Assembly: GCF_037997115.1 (NCBI RefSeq)
Contig: NZ_CP150484.1
Coordinates: 1,445,863-1,497,440 of the forward strand
Source: Amycolatopsis coloradensis
GTDB taxonomy: Bacteria; Actinomycetota; Actinomycetes; Mycobacteriales; Pseudonocardiaceae
DNA: 51,578 nucleotides
Reading direction: 5' to 3'
Shown: positions 1 through 8,129 of the stretch, piece after piece
Position numbering within the stretch: the first letter of the stretch is position 1
How the letters are laid out: the number at the start of each line of letters is the position of its first letter
Translations under genes and position numbers: made by a program
The notes under the pieces: model-generated
What the model saw: the letters and a program-made list of their open reading frames with translations, nothing else
Database searches by the model: none
What the model was told of the DNA's origin: nothing

Positions 1-612
1 AGAGGTTTCGGCGACCAGCCCGCTGAAATCGACAGGCGTGTAAGCGCGCCGCCGCAGTTGGCCGAGTGTCTGCCGGGTCGCCAGCGCGGCCAGCTTGCCG
101 AGCTTCATGCTCGCGACCTCACGCACGATGTCACCGTCGGTCGCGTCCCGGTTCATGTCCTGCACCACCGCCGTGCCACCCGGGCGCAGCACGCGGTACA
201 TCTCGTCGAGCGACTTCACCGGCCACACGAAGTTCTTGAACGCGGCCTGGCAGACGACGAAGTCGAACGTCTCGTCGTCGAACGGCATCGCCGCGACGTC
301 ACCCTCGCGGAACGAAACCTCGACGCCTTCGGCCCGCGCGTACTCGCTCGCGATCTCCACGAACGTTGGCGCGACGTCCAGTCCGGTGACGGAAAACCCG
401 AGCCGCGCCAGTTCGACGGCGAAGTAGCCGGGGCCGAAGGCGACCTCGAGGATCTTCGCGCCTTCCGGCAGGTTCGCGGTGAGTTCCCGCGCCTGCGTCC
501 GCCAGAGTTCGATCTGCGGTTCGGTGCCGCGCTGCCGGGCGTAGTTCCGCGCCAGCGCGCCGCCCATCTCCGGGATGAGCTTGAACCGCTTCCTGTCCTT
601 GATGTTCGTCAT
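1..612 (-). CDS. Class I SAM-dependent methyltransferase, 3' end cut by window edge
   Basis: The minus-strand frame opens with ATG at 612 and runs off the left edge without a stop, so at least 204 codons are seen. It shows a Rossmann methyltransferase motif I (ILEVAFGPGYFAVEL), an acidic motif II region (VTGLDVAPTFVEIA), a motif IV-like stretch (DFVVCQAAFKNFVWP) and a post-I VLRPGGTAVV segment, typical of UbiE/BioC-like Methyltransf_11/25 enzymes that use S-adenosylmethionine in the cytoplasm. The substrate cannot be told. It lies 122 bp downstream of the PadR gene on the same strand, so PadR may control it; a hairpin lies between the two. Motif I has AFGPG in place of the common GxGxG. Confidence 0.85.
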   Translation of the reverse strand, partial: MTNIKDRKRFKLIPEMGGALARNYARQRGTEPQIELWRTQARELTANLPEGAKILEVAFGPGYFAVELARLGFSVTGLDVAPTFVEIASEYARAEGVEVSFREGDVAAMPFDDETFDFVVCQAAFKNFVWPVKSLDEMYRVLRPGGTAVVQDMNRDATDGDIVREVASMKLGKLAALATRQTLGQLRRRAYTPVDFSGLVAETS

Positions 613-692
613 GGTCACTCCAGGTTGGTTTCCCGGAGCCCGGTTATCCTCGAAGTGCCGTCTCGTGGCCGGGTTCCGGTTGCGGGATCGTC

Positions 693-726
693 ACCCCGGC
701 GGGGTGCTGCAACACCTCGCCGGGGT
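693..726 (-). terminator. Nested hairpin between padR-like gene and methyltransferase
   Basis: Perfect 9-bp arms ACCCCGGCG (693-701) and CGCCGGGGT (718-726) enclose a second small hairpin (GGTG/CACC). It lies just after the PadR stop codon at 735. There is no T tract on the minus strand, so it may be a weak terminator or an attenuator in front of the methyltransferase. Confidence 0.4.
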
Positions 727-734
727 TCTTTCGG

Positions 735-1343
735 CTAGCCGGTGCTCCCCCTTTCGGCCAACAGGGCCCGCCATTCGGCGAGACCGGGCATCGAGCCGGA
801 AGTCAGTTCCCCGAGGATCGAGCGGACCCATTCGGCTTCCGCCACTCGGATCGCCAGGTGGTATTCGAGTTCGAGCAGCACCAGCCGCGGGATCTCCTCC
901 AGCAGCCGCGCCAGTTCGGCCCGGGTCGAGGCGATGTCTTCGTCCAGTGCGGCCAGCCGGGTGCGGAACAGGGCGATCACCTCGTCCGGCCCGAGCCAGC
1001 CCAGCACCGACAGCCCGGCGACGAACTTCGGCTCCTCCGGCGCGAGTCCGGCCAGCAGTTCACGCAGCCAGTCGAGCATCTCGTCACGGCCGGCGTCGGT
1101 GATCCGGTACACCGTGCGCTCGGGGCGGGCACCGTCGCGACCGCTCTCGGCGGCCTCGATGAAGCCGTGTTTCCGCAGGTTGCCGACGACCGTGTAGAAC
1201 GAGCCCCATTTGATCCCCATGTCGCGGTCCTTGCCGCGGCTCTTCAGGATCGAGGCCATTTCGTACGGATGCATCGGCCGCTCGTTCAGCGTGGACAGGA
1301 TCGCCAGCGCCAGCAGATTCCCGACCTTCCGCCGCTTCAACAC
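735..1343 (-). CDS. PadR family transcriptional regulator
   Basis: Cytoplasmic winged-helix repressor of about 200 residues. Residues 1-85 form the PadR winged-helix domain (LALAILSTLNERPMHPYEM, then WGSFYTVVGNLRKHGFIE and the wing PERTVYRITDAGR); the rest is a Vir-type C-terminal helical dimerisation region. The GTG at 1343 opens the frame, but an AGGAGG at 1345-1350 sits only 1 nt upstream; the next codon, TTG at 1340, has better spacing and may be the real start. A perfect palindrome (1360-1377) overlaps the promoter and is probably its own operator. It reads toward the methyltransferase gene, which could be its target. PadR proteins often respond to phenolics or drugs; no ligand can be inferred. 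Confidence 0.9.
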   Translation of the reverse strand: MLKRRKVGNLLALAILSTLNERPMHPYEMASILKSRGKDRDMGIKWGSFYTVVGNLRKHGFIEAAESGRDGARPERTVYRITDAGRDEMLDWLRELLAGLAPEEPKFVAGLSVLGWLGPDEVIALFRTRLAALDEDIASTRAELARLLEEIPRLVLLELEYHLAIRVAEAEWVRSILGELTSGSMPGLAEWRALLAERGSTG

Positions 1344-1359
1344 GCCTCCTCGTTGACGA

Positions 1360-1377
1360 ATACTCGTCTACGAGTAT
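1360..1377. promoter_or_regulatory. Perfect palindrome, probable PadR operator
   Basis: ATACTCGT (1360-1367), CT, ACGAGTAT (1370-1377): 8-bp perfect arms with a 2-bp centre, AT-rich at the tips against a GC-rich background, 17 bp upstream of the PadR start and next to its ribosome-binding site. The position fits autorepression. Confidence 0.65.
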
Positions 1378-1421
1378 CCGCAGGGACGCGCGTGATCGCA
1401 AGCTTCCCGGCGACCGGGTGC

Positions 1422-3068
1422 TCAGAGGTCGTTCATGTACGGTACGGACGTCTGCGCGTGGTCGGTCATCCAGTTACGCAGCGCGTGCGTCGCCAGGACG
1501 TCGTCCTCGTTGTAGCGCAGCAGGCGCTCCCGCTGGGCGGCGTCCGGGAGTCCGCCGTCCATGCCGACGGCGTCGCGGTACCACCTCATCGACGCCTCAC
1601 CGCCCGCTTCCGGGTCGCGCCAGTCGAATCCGGCGACCGGCGCGATCACCTTGAGCCCCTTGCCCTGCGAGCAGAGGAACTGGTCGGTGACGCTGCGAAA
1701 GAGATCGATCCACTCCTCGGAGTCCACAAAGGACGCGATCTCGGCCTTCTTCGGAACGCCGGGGTACTCGCCGAACCGGTCGGCGGAGCCGAAGAGCCAG
1801 CGGTTCTCGGCGAGCGCGTTGTAGCAGTAGGCGCGGAAGGTCAGGCCCGCGGCGAGCGTGCGCTCGCGGACTTCGGTGAACCAGGCCCAGAACTCGGCGA
1901 ACGACCGGGCCTCGTCCGCGGTCGGCAGCGGCTCCCACGTCGCGAACGCGCGATAGCCCTGCTCCATCCCGATGTCGGCGCCCGTCAGCAGCGAACCCCA
2001 CAGGTACGCGCCGGAATCGCCGAAGCTCTCCATGTCGACGTCGACCTCGACGTCACCGCGCGGGACCTCGACGCGGTCGACCTTGCGCACCATCGTGAGA
2101 TCGGCGAGCCAGGCGCGCGCGAGGATGATCGCGTCGGCGAACGTGCCGCCGGTCCAGTTCATCGGCGGCGGTTCGTCGGCCGGATCGAGCGCGGCCAACT
2201 TGTCCACTGTGGACACCCCGGCGCGGCGGAGCTCCATCGCGTCCTCGCCGCGGACGACCAGGCTGACGTCACGGGTTTCGGTGAGCACGACCTCGCACGT
2301 CGGCCACCACGGGCAGCGCCGGCATTCGAGAACGCGGGACGGCTCGGCGAGCGGCTCCTCGCCCTCGGCGGCGGCGCTCGCGATGGCGAGCCTGTCGACG
2401 AAGCGGCTCTGGTACTCCGTCAGCGCGCTTCGGCCGCCCGGCCAGGTGGCCGCGGACAGGTCGTGCCAGACGACGACGTCCGCGTCGAGCCCGATGACGC
2501 CGCCGACGGCGCGGTGCCCTTCGTGCTTTCCGAGCGCTTCGAGCATCCGGTAGAGGTGCGCGAGCCGCATCTGGTCCCGCGGCTGCGAGCGGACCTTTCG
2601 CGCCGGATCGGGCAGCCGGTTCGCCGGATCGAGGTCGGTCATCACCGTGGTCGGCGCGCCCGCGCCGCGATCGGTGATGCGGTGCCGCACGACCAGCACC
2701 GGCACGTATCCGTCACCGGTGTGGACCAGGAGTTCGGAGCCACCACGCCGGTGACCGGCGCGATCCACCGGGAGCAGCGCGCCCCAGACGTAGCGCGCTT
2801 CGGCGGCGAAGGCCTCTTCGGTGAGCTGCACGCGCTCGGCGGCCGGGAGGTCTCGGGGGATCTTGACCCAGGTCGCGTCGGGTCCCGTCGCCTCCATGAG
2901 GCGCTGCACGATCGCCTCGCGATGCGCTGACGCGTCGGCGATCCGCTGCTGCGCGGCGGGGTCGGGCGGGGCGAGCGGGACCTCGCGCATCGCCGGATCG
3001 TGTTCCAGGTGCACGCGACGCCGGCAGCGGCTCACCGCTCCCGCGTCCAGTAGCACCTCGTTACTCAC
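1422..3068 (-). CDS. TM0106-family RecB-like nuclease (Cas4-like + RNase H-like)
   Basis: Protein of about 548 residues. The N-terminal half resembles Cas4/RecB-type PD-(D/E)XK nucleases, with cysteines early (near SRCRRRVHLEHDPAM) and a later cluster ECRRCPWWPTC that could hold an Fe-S cluster. The C-terminal half resembles an RNase H-like exonuclease: VDVDMESFGD carries the first acidic pair and RYNEDDVLATHALRNWM the last. This arrangement is that of the TM0106 family of putative RecB-like nucleases. I chose the GTG at 3068 (reading VSNEVLLDAGAVSRC) because family homology starts there; the frame stays open upstream to 3143. It has no CRISPR neighbours. The real substrate of this family is not known to me. 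Confidence 0.8.
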   Translation of the reverse strand: MSNEVLLDAGAVSRCRRRVHLEHDPAMREVPLAPPDPAAQQRIADASAHREAIVQRLMEATGPDATWVKIPRDLPAAERVQLTEEAFAAEARYVWGALLPVDRAGHRRGGSELLVHTGDGYVPVLVVRHRITDRGAGAPTTVMTDLDPANRLPDPARKVRSQPRDQMRLAHLYRMLEALGKHEGHRAVGGVIGLDADVVVWHDLSAATWPGGRSALTEYQSRFVDRLAIASAAAEGEEPLAEPSRVLECRRCPWWPTCEVVLTETRDVSLVVRGEDAMELRRAGVSTVDKLAALDPADEPPPMNWTGGTFADAIILARAWLADLTMVRKVDRVEVPRGDVEVDVDMESFGDSGAYLWGSLLTGADIGMEQGYRAFATWEPLPTADEARSFAEFWAWFTEVRERTLAAGLTFRAYCYNALAENRWLFGSADRFGEYPGVPKKAEIASFVDSEEWIDLFRSVTDQFLCSQGKGLKVIAPVAGFDWRDPEAGGEASMRWYRDAVGMDGGLPDAAQRERLLRYNEDDVLATHALRNWMTDHAQTSVPYMNDL

Positions 3069-3158
3069 AGGCAACACTCTAGAAGGCGTCCGGCAAGCCG
3101 ACATGCCCGCCACATCGGGGACCAGTAAGTTCGTCTGTGACACAGCGTGGGAGGTGCC

Positions 3159-3623
3159 ATGGCGCGCAAGGCCAAAGCCGTCGAGGGCGAAGGCAGGTTT
3201 ACCCCGAAGAAGGCGAAGAACGCCGTCGCGGTGGCCAAAGTGCTCGGACCGGCCGTACTGCCGGTGATCGCGCCGTACGCCGTTCGAGCGGCGGGTGCCG
3301 CGCGAGAGCTATACGACCGTTATCAAGCGAAGAAGCTCGGCGTCGCCATCGACCAGCTCGGCGAGTACAGCGGACGCGGTGCCGCGCTGCACGCGCGGAT
3401 CGCGGGGCTGACGCAGGGACTCGCGGAGCTGAAGAGGTCGGCGAAGGCGACCGACGCCGACGCGGCCTTCGCGAAGGACACCCAGGGGACGCTGGAGCAG
3501 CTTTCGGCGACCGTTCGCGCTTCGGAGCGGATGCCCGCCGCACGGCGGAAGGCGGCGCATCGGGCCGTGGCCGGGGAGCTGGACCAGCTGGAGGGAAAGC
3601 TGCTGCACCGCCTCGGGATCTGA
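3159..3623 (+). CDS. Small conserved basic actinobacterial protein (DUF6474-like)
   Basis: A 154-residue basic protein, MARKAKAVEGEGRFTPKKAK at the N-terminus, then a hydrophobic stretch (VAKVLGPAVLPVIAPYAVRAA, about residues 26-46) and a long charged helical region rich in Ala, Leu, Lys and Arg. It resembles conserved Pseudonocardiaceae proteins of about this size that I associate with DUF6474; function unknown. The ATG at 3159 is preceded by GGGAGG at a good distance; an upstream GTG at 3147 lies in the same frame but would overlap that ribosome-binding site. It is divergent from the TM0106-type nuclease gene with about 90 bp between starts. Confidence 0.75.
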   Translation: MARKAKAVEGEGRFTPKKAKNAVAVAKVLGPAVLPVIAPYAVRAAGAARELYDRYQAKKLGVAIDQLGEYSGRGAALHARIAGLTQGLAELKRSAKATDADAAFAKDTQGTLEQLSATVRASERMPAARRKAAHRAVAGELDQLEGKLLHRLGI

Positions 3624-3629
3624 GCGAGC

Positions 3630-3706
3630 TGAAGGGAGCTTTCCCCGCATGAGATGCGAGGAAAGCTCCCTTCGCCGCGTGTGATGCGGGGAAAGTCCCC
3701 TTCAGC
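3630..3706. repeat. Intergenic hairpin repeat, copy 1 (bidirectional terminator)
   Basis: GAAGGGAGCTTTCC (3631-3644) pairs perfectly with GGAAAGCTCCCTTC (3660-3673); inside, CGCAT/ATGCG extends the stem. A second partial unit GTGATGCGGGGAAAGTCCCC follows and the element ends in TTCAGCCC. It fills the gap between two convergent genes. Related elements occur at 20976-21097, 44447-44527 and 51416-51492. Confidence 0.8.
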
Positions 3707-3712
3707 CCCCGG

Positions 3713-4672
3713 CTAGGAGATGAACCCCTTCTTCTTCATCCACTCGTAGGCGACCTCGCCCTGGTCACGACCGTCGACGTCGACCTGCTTGCACAGCTCG
3801 ATCATCTGCTCGTTGTCGAGGGCCGCGGCGACGGCTTCTAGCGGTCCCCGCAGTTCCGGGTGCTGCTTCAGGAATTCCGTCCGCAGCGTCGGCACGGCGT
3901 TGTACTGCGGGAACGCCTTCTTGTCGTCTTCGAGGACGCGAAGGTTGAGCCCGGCGATCCGGCCGTCGGTCGTGAAGATCTCGCCGATCGGGCAGGTCCC
4001 GCTCGCCACGGCCGAGTAGATCGTGCCGATGCCGAAGTTCTTGATCACCGGGTTCTGGAACCCGTACGCCCGCACGGCGGCGGGGAAACCGTCCTGGCGG
4101 CTGGTGAATTCGGTCTCCAGGCAGAACACGTTCTGATCGGGCTTCCGCTTCAGGAATTCCGCCAGGTCCGACGTCGTCTTCAGGTCGTTCGCCGCGCCAT
4201 AGGCTTCGGTGACAGCGAAGGCGTACTGGTCGTTGAGCGGCGAGTAGTTCAGCCAGGTGACGCCGAACTTCGCCTCGTCCGCCGCCTTCGTGGCTTCGTA
4301 CTGGGCTTGTTCCCCGCCGGGGACGGGGAGTTCGTTGCCCTGGTAGTTGATCCAGCCGGTGCCGGTGTACTCCCACGTGACGTCGGTCTGGCCGGCGAGC
4401 AGCGCCTGCCGCGACGAGTTCGAGCCCTTGATGTCGGTCAGGTCGACGACGTCCGCGCCCGCCGCGGAAAGCGCCATCTCGGCCATGTAGCCCAGGATGA
4501 TGTTCTCGGTGAAGTCCTTCGAGCCCACCGTCACCTTGACGCCCTTGAGCGACTCGATGGGCTGGATCGAACCGGGTTCGATCTTGTACGGCAGCGCGGT
4601 GTTGACCTCCAGCCCGCACGCGGAAAGCGTGCCGCACAACAGGACCGCACCGAAGATCGCCTTGAGTCGCAT
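3713..4672 (-). CDS. Glycine betaine/choline-type ABC transporter substrate-binding lipoprotein
   Basis: A 319-residue secreted lipoprotein with an N-terminal signal ending in a lipobox (GTLSAC, Cys19). The mature part begins with KVTVGSKDFTENIILGYMAE, the hallmark of OpuAC/ProX/OsmF-type periplasmic binding proteins for quaternary amines, followed by DVTWEYTGTGWINY, another family signature. It would capture glycine betaine, choline or a related quaternary amine and hand it to the two permeases. It is the last gene of a four-gene operon, 1 bp after the second permease. The exact ligand cannot be read from the sequence. Confidence 0.9.
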   Translation of the reverse strand: MRLKAIFGAVLLCGTLSACGLEVNTALPYKIEPGSIQPIESLKGVKVTVGSKDFTENIILGYMAEMALSAAGADVVDLTDIKGSNSSRQALLAGQTDVTWEYTGTGWINYQGNELPVPGGEQAQYEATKAADEAKFGVTWLNYSPLNDQYAFAVTEAYGAANDLKTTSDLAEFLKRKPDQNVFCLETEFTSRQDGFPAAVRAYGFQNPVIKNFGIGTIYSAVASGTCPIGEIFTTDGRIAGLNLRVLEDDKKAFPQYNAVPTLRTEFLKQHPELRGPLEAVAAALDNEQMIELCKQVDVDGRDQGEVAYEWMKKKGFIS

Positions 4673-4673
4673 G

Positions 4674-5453
4674 TCAGCGCAGTCCCTTCGGTCCGAAGAA
4701 CTGTTCCGCCACCGCGCCGAGCCAGTCGACCAGCAGCGCCAGCGCGACGGCGAGCACCGAGCCGGTGATCAGCACCTTCGTCAGGTTGAGCTTGTAACCG
4801 GTGTCGATCAGCAGGCCGAAACCACCGGCGTTCACGAACATGCCGAAGGTCGCCGTGCCGACGGCCAGCACCAGCGAGGTCCGCAGACCGGCCAAGATCA
4901 ACGGGATGGCCAGCGGGAACTCCACCCGCCACAGCACGCCGGACGCCGACATGCCGATACCGCGGCCGGCGTCGATCAGCGCGGGCTCGACCTGCTGCAG
5001 GCCGACCATCGTGTTCCGCAGCACCGGAAGCAGCGAATAGAACGCCAGCGGCAGCGCCGCCACCCACAGCCCGCCGGTGGCGCCGGTGACGATGAACCAC
5101 AGCACCAGCACACCGAGCGCGGGCGCGGCCTGGCCGATGTTCGCGACCGCCAGGAAGACCGGCGCCGCCCATTTCGCCCACGGCCGCGTGACGAGCACGC
5201 CGAGCGGCACCGCCACGGCGACCACGATCGCGGTGACCACGACGGTCATCGCCAGGTGGTCGCGCAGCGCGGCCAGCAGCCCGGCGGCGTTGAGCGTTTC
5301 CTTCTCCGTCGCGGTGAGGTCACTGGCGAAGACCCAGATCAGCACCCCGGCGACGATCAGCAGCACCGCGGCGGGCTGGGCGAACAACCGGACCCGTTCG
5401 GCGCTTCTCGACGAGGACTCGGTGGAGAAGCCGGTATCGACGGTGGCCGTCAT
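4674..5453 (-). CDS. ABC transporter permease (glycine betaine/QAT family), second permease
   Basis: A 259-residue integral membrane protein of the OpuCB/OpuCD/ProW type. Several hydrophobic segments are visible (PAAVLLIVAGVLIWVFA; MTVVVTAIVVAVAVPLGVLV; WFIVTGATGGLWVAALPLAF; LILAGLRTSLVLAVGTATFG) and the coupling EAA-like loop reads IDAGRGIGMSASGVLWRVEFP. ATG at 5453 overlaps the ATPase stop as ATGA, so translational coupling is likely; longer upstream extensions are artefacts of the open frame. It pairs with the first permease (6621-7268) to form the membrane channel. Confidence 0.9.
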   Translation of the reverse strand: MTATVDTGFSTESSSRSAERVRLFAQPAAVLLIVAGVLIWVFASDLTATEKETLNAAGLLAALRDHLAMTVVVTAIVVAVAVPLGVLVTRPWAKWAAPVFLAVANIGQAAPALGVLVLWFIVTGATGGLWVAALPLAFYSLLPVLRNTMVGLQQVEPALIDAGRGIGMSASGVLWRVEFPLAIPLILAGLRTSLVLAVGTATFGMFVNAGGFGLLIDTGYKLNLTKVLITGSVLAVALALLVDWLGAVAEQFFGPKGLR

Positions 5454-6634
5454 GCGGTCACACCTTCCGCCGGGCTGTCGTCGGAGTGCTCCTCGCGCAG
5501 CTGCTGGATCGTCGAGATGACGGTGTCGAGTTCGATCGTCCCGGCGTACTCGCCGCGCGCGCCGGTCACCGGGACGCTGCCGCCCTCGGCGAGCATGGCT
5601 TCGAGCGCGTCCTGCAGGGTCGACTGGAGGCTGACGTAGTCGCGCAGCGGTTTGCCCGCGGTCGACAGCGACGTCGCCTTGGTCAGCTCGCGGACGTGCA
5701 CCCACCGCATCGGACGGCGGCGCTGGTCGAGCACCAGCACGAAATGCTTGCGCTGCTGAGTCAGCTTCTCGCGCACCGAGGACGGCGACTCGCTCACCGT
5801 CGCCGTCAGCGCGTCCTGCTTCAGCTCGACGTCACGGACCCGCAGCAGCGTCAGCTGCTTCAGCGAGGCGCCGGCACCGACGAAGCCGGCGACGGTGTCG
5901 TCGGCCGGGTTCGCGAGGATCGCGTCCGGGGTGTCGTACTGCAGGATCTTCGACTGGTTGCCGAGCACCGCGATCTTGTCGCCGAGCTTCACGGCCTCGT
6001 CGAAGTCGTGGGTGACGAAGACGATGGTCTTCTTCAGGTCGGTCTGGAGCCGCAGCAGTTCGTCCTGCAGGTTGCCGCGGGTGATCGGGTCGACCGCGCC
6101 GAACGGCTCGTCCATCAGCAGCACCGGCGGATCCGCCGCGAGCGCCCGCGCGACGCCGACGCGCTGCTGCTGTCCACCGGACAGCTGACGCGGGAACCGG
6201 TCGCGGAAATCGGCCGGGTCCAGCCCGACCAGGTCCATCATCTCCTCGACCCGGTCGTTGACCTTCTTCTTGTCCCAGCCGAGCAGCCCCGGCACCACGG
6301 CGATGTTCTGCGCGACGGTGAAATGCGGGAACAGCCCGGCCTGCTGGATCGCGTAGCCGATGCGACGGCGCAGGGTGTCGACGTCGAGCTTCAGCGCGTC
6401 GTCGCCGCCGATGGTGATCCGGCCCGACGTCGGCTCGATCAGCCGGTTGATCATCCGCATGGTCGTGGTCTTGCCGCAGCCGGACGGGCCGACGAAGACC
6501 ACGATCTTGCCGGCGGGCACCACCATCGAGAAGTCGTCGACCGCGGGCTCACGGGTGCCGGAGTAGCGCTTCGTGACGTTCTCCAGCTCGATTTCGACGC
6601 CGGATACGGTTTCAGGAGACTCAGCCACGGACAC
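5450..6634 (-). CDS. ABC transporter ATP-binding protein with CBS domains (ProV/OpuCA-like)
   Basis: A 394-residue ATPase. Walker A is GPSGCGKT (residues 49-56), the Q-loop region YAIQQAGLFPHF, the signature LSGGQQQR and Walker B VLLMDEPFGAVDP all look intact. Residues from about 260 onward form tandem CBS domains (FVLVLDQRRRPMRWVHVREL ... VPVTGARGEYAGTIELDTV), which in OpuA-type osmoprotectant importers sense ionic strength or nucleotides. It sits between the two permease genes; its GTG start lies inside the 3' end of the first permease gene (14-bp overlap) and its stop overlaps the next start. Confidence 0.95.
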   Translation of the reverse strand: MSVAESPETVSGVEIELENVTKRYSGTREPAVDDFSMVVPAGKIVVFVGPSGCGKTTTMRMINRLIEPTSGRITIGGDDALKLDVDTLRRRIGYAIQQAGLFPHFTVAQNIAVVPGLLGWDKKKVNDRVEEMMDLVGLDPADFRDRFPRQLSGGQQQRVGVARALAADPPVLLMDEPFGAVDPITRGNLQDELLRLQTDLKKTIVFVTHDFDEAVKLGDKIAVLGNQSKILQYDTPDAILANPADDTVAGFVGAGASLKQLTLLRVRDVELKQDALTATVSESPSSVREKLTQQRKHFVLVLDQRRRPMRWVHVRELTKATSLSTAGKPLRDYVSLQSTLQDALEAMLAEGGSVPVTGARGEYAGTIELDTVISTIQQLREEHSDDSPAEGVTA

Positions 6635-7268
6635 CCCTAGAGACGGTCAAACGGTTGATCAGTACGTAAACGGCGTCGAGGACCAGTGCGAGGACGACCA
6701 CCCCGAGCGTCCCGGTCAGTGCCTGGTTGAGGGAGTTCGTGCTCCCCGCGTTGGTGAGGCCGGAGAAGACCTCCGAGCCGAGGCCCGGTCCCTTCGCGTA
6801 GGCCGCGATGACCGCGATACCCATGAGCATCTGCGTCGCGACCCGCATACCGGCGAGGATCGCGGGCCAGGCGAGCCGCAGCTCCACCTTGGTCAGCACG
6901 CCGAAGCGGCTCATGCCGATCCCGCGCGCCGCGTCGCTGACCGCCGGATCCACGCCGCTCAGCCCGACGATCGTGTTCCGCACGATCGGCAGCAGCGCGT
7001 AGAGCACGAGGGCGATGACCGTGGTGTTCGCGCCGAGGCCGAACACGGGAATGAGAAGCCCCAGGAGAGCGAAGGAGGGGACGGTGAGGATCGTGCTCGC
7101 CAGCGCCGTGGCCACGGCCGACCCGATCGGGCTGCGGTAGACGGCGACGCCGATCACCACGCCGAGGACGGCGGCCAGGATCGTGCACTGCACGACCGCG
7201 CTGACATGGAGGAGCCCTTGGAGGGCGAGTCTGTCCCACCGATCCGAGATGTACTCGAAGAGATTCAT
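6621..7268 (-). CDS. ABC transporter permease (glycine betaine/QAT family), first permease
   Basis: A 215-residue integral membrane permease with five or six hydrophobic segments and the loop SDAARGIGMSRFGVLTKVEL that docks to the ATPase. I placed the start at ATG 7268 (MNLFEYISDRWDRLAL) because a GGGAGAA lies about 9 nt upstream; the frame is open to 7310. It is the first gene of the importer operon, so the promoter should lie between 7269 and about 7400. This completes a permease-ATPase-permease-binding protein set like OpuCBACD. Confidence 0.9.
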   Translation of the reverse strand: MNLFEYISDRWDRLALQGLLHVSAVVQCTILAAVLGVVIGVAVYRSPIGSAVATALASTILTVPSFALLGLLIPVFGLGANTTVIALVLYALLPIVRNTIVGLSGVDPAVSDAARGIGMSRFGVLTKVELRLAWPAILAGMRVATQMLMGIAVIAAYAKGPGLGSEVFSGLTNAGSTNSLNQALTGTLGVVVLALVLDAVYVLINRLTVSRGVRG

Positions 7269-7397
7269 CGCGTGCTGGTTCTCCCGCCGCCTCTGGGTGA
7301 GACTCCTCACCCATTCGGAGTAGCTGTATCGGGAGCCTGACTACCCAAAAGCCGCGCGGTCAAACCCCTGTTTACCGCCTTTTATCCCGTCAACCTT

Positions 7398-7417
7398 CCC
7401 CATTCGGCCTAAATGGG
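7398..7417. other. Small hairpin in the divergent importer/copper intergenic region
   Basis: CCCAT (7398-7402) and ATGGG (7413-7417) can pair. It lies between the divergent importer and copper operons; a short operator or a chance pairing, no more can be said. Confidence 0.2.
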
Positions 7418-7510
7418 CAAACGCACGCGCTGGTCCGGCGGTGTCTTTCCCACTGCTCACCAGCCGGGAGGAGATCGACCACTCGGACGTACGTCGAATA
7501 CCCTTCACCC

Positions 7511-8059
7511 GTGAGTAAAGGCAGCCATCACCGAAGCGCGTTACGCGCTGTGCGTGGTGGCTTGCTCGGCGTGAGTTCCGCGGCGCTGGCCGTGACCGCG
7601 CACATGATCGGGGACGGCGATCTCCCCGATACGGCGATGACGTTGTTGCTCACCGTGCTGATCGGCTGGAACGCCGCCGCGCTCGCCGAGAAGGCGCGCG
7701 GGCCGCTGGCCACCATCGTCGACCTAGGCGCCGGTCAGGTCGTGATGCACCTCGTGCTCAGCTCGTTGAGCAGCCACGAACCGCACGGCGAACCCGCACT
7801 CCTGTCGGGCGGCCTCGCGATGACCGTCGCGCACGTCGTCGCCACGCTGATCACCGCGTTGCTGCTGGCCAAGGCCGACGGACTGCTGCTCGGCGTCCTC
7901 GCCTGCCTGCGCGCGCTGGTCCCGTTCATCCTCAACGCACTCCCGGTACCCGCCGCGATGGCGTCCCCGGTGCTCGCCCGTCCGGCCGGACCCGGGCACC
8001 TCGTCCGCGTGGACCTCCGCCGCGTCCACGGCAGGCGTGGCCCACCACTGTTCTCCTGA
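7511..8059 (+). CDS. Small membrane protein of the copper cluster
   Basis: A 182-residue protein with about four hydrophobic segments (GGLLGVSSAALAVTAHMIG; TAMTLLLTVLIGWNAAALA; LAMTVAHVVATLITALLLA; LLLGVLACLRALVPFIL) and an Arg-rich tail ending RRVHGRRGPPLFS. I know similar uncharacterised membrane proteins in actinobacteria next to YcnI/CopC/CopD genes, ending in a comparable RRGPP tail. It starts with GTG at 7511. Histidines in the loops (SSLSSHEPHGEPALL) could bind metal, but this is speculation. It reads in the same direction as ycnI, 70 bp ahead of it. Confidence 0.7.
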   Translation: MSKGSHHRSALRAVRGGLLGVSSAALAVTAHMIGDGDLPDTAMTLLLTVLIGWNAAALAEKARGPLATIVDLGAGQVVMHLVLSSLSSHEPHGEPALLSGGLAMTVAHVVATLITALLLAKADGLLLGVLACLRALVPFILNALPVPAAMASPVLARPAGPGHLVRVDLRRVHGRRGPPLFS

Positions 8060-8129
8060 ACCCCAGCTCATCCCCCGTAATCGGCGCGGTCCCCGAACCC
8101 GCCGTCTCATTCACGTTCAGGAGTTCTTC

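Noticed and set aside
858..2930. A 690-codon plus-strand open frame
   Set aside because: It is antisense to the PadR and TM0106-type genes, rich in Arg, His, Gly and Val as expected of high-GC shadow frames, with no ribosome-binding site or recognisable domain.
1422..3068. A CRISPR-Cas locus suggested by the Cas4-like domain
   Set aside because: No repeat-spacer array and no other cas gene occur anywhere in the window.
3147..3158. An upstream GTG start for the small basic protein
   Set aside because: It would place the ribosome-binding GGGAGG inside the coding region, while the ATG at 3159 is correctly spaced.
7398..7417. A riboswitch upstream of the copper or importer operon
   Set aside because: Only a 5-bp pairing is visible; nothing resembles a known riboswitch class.
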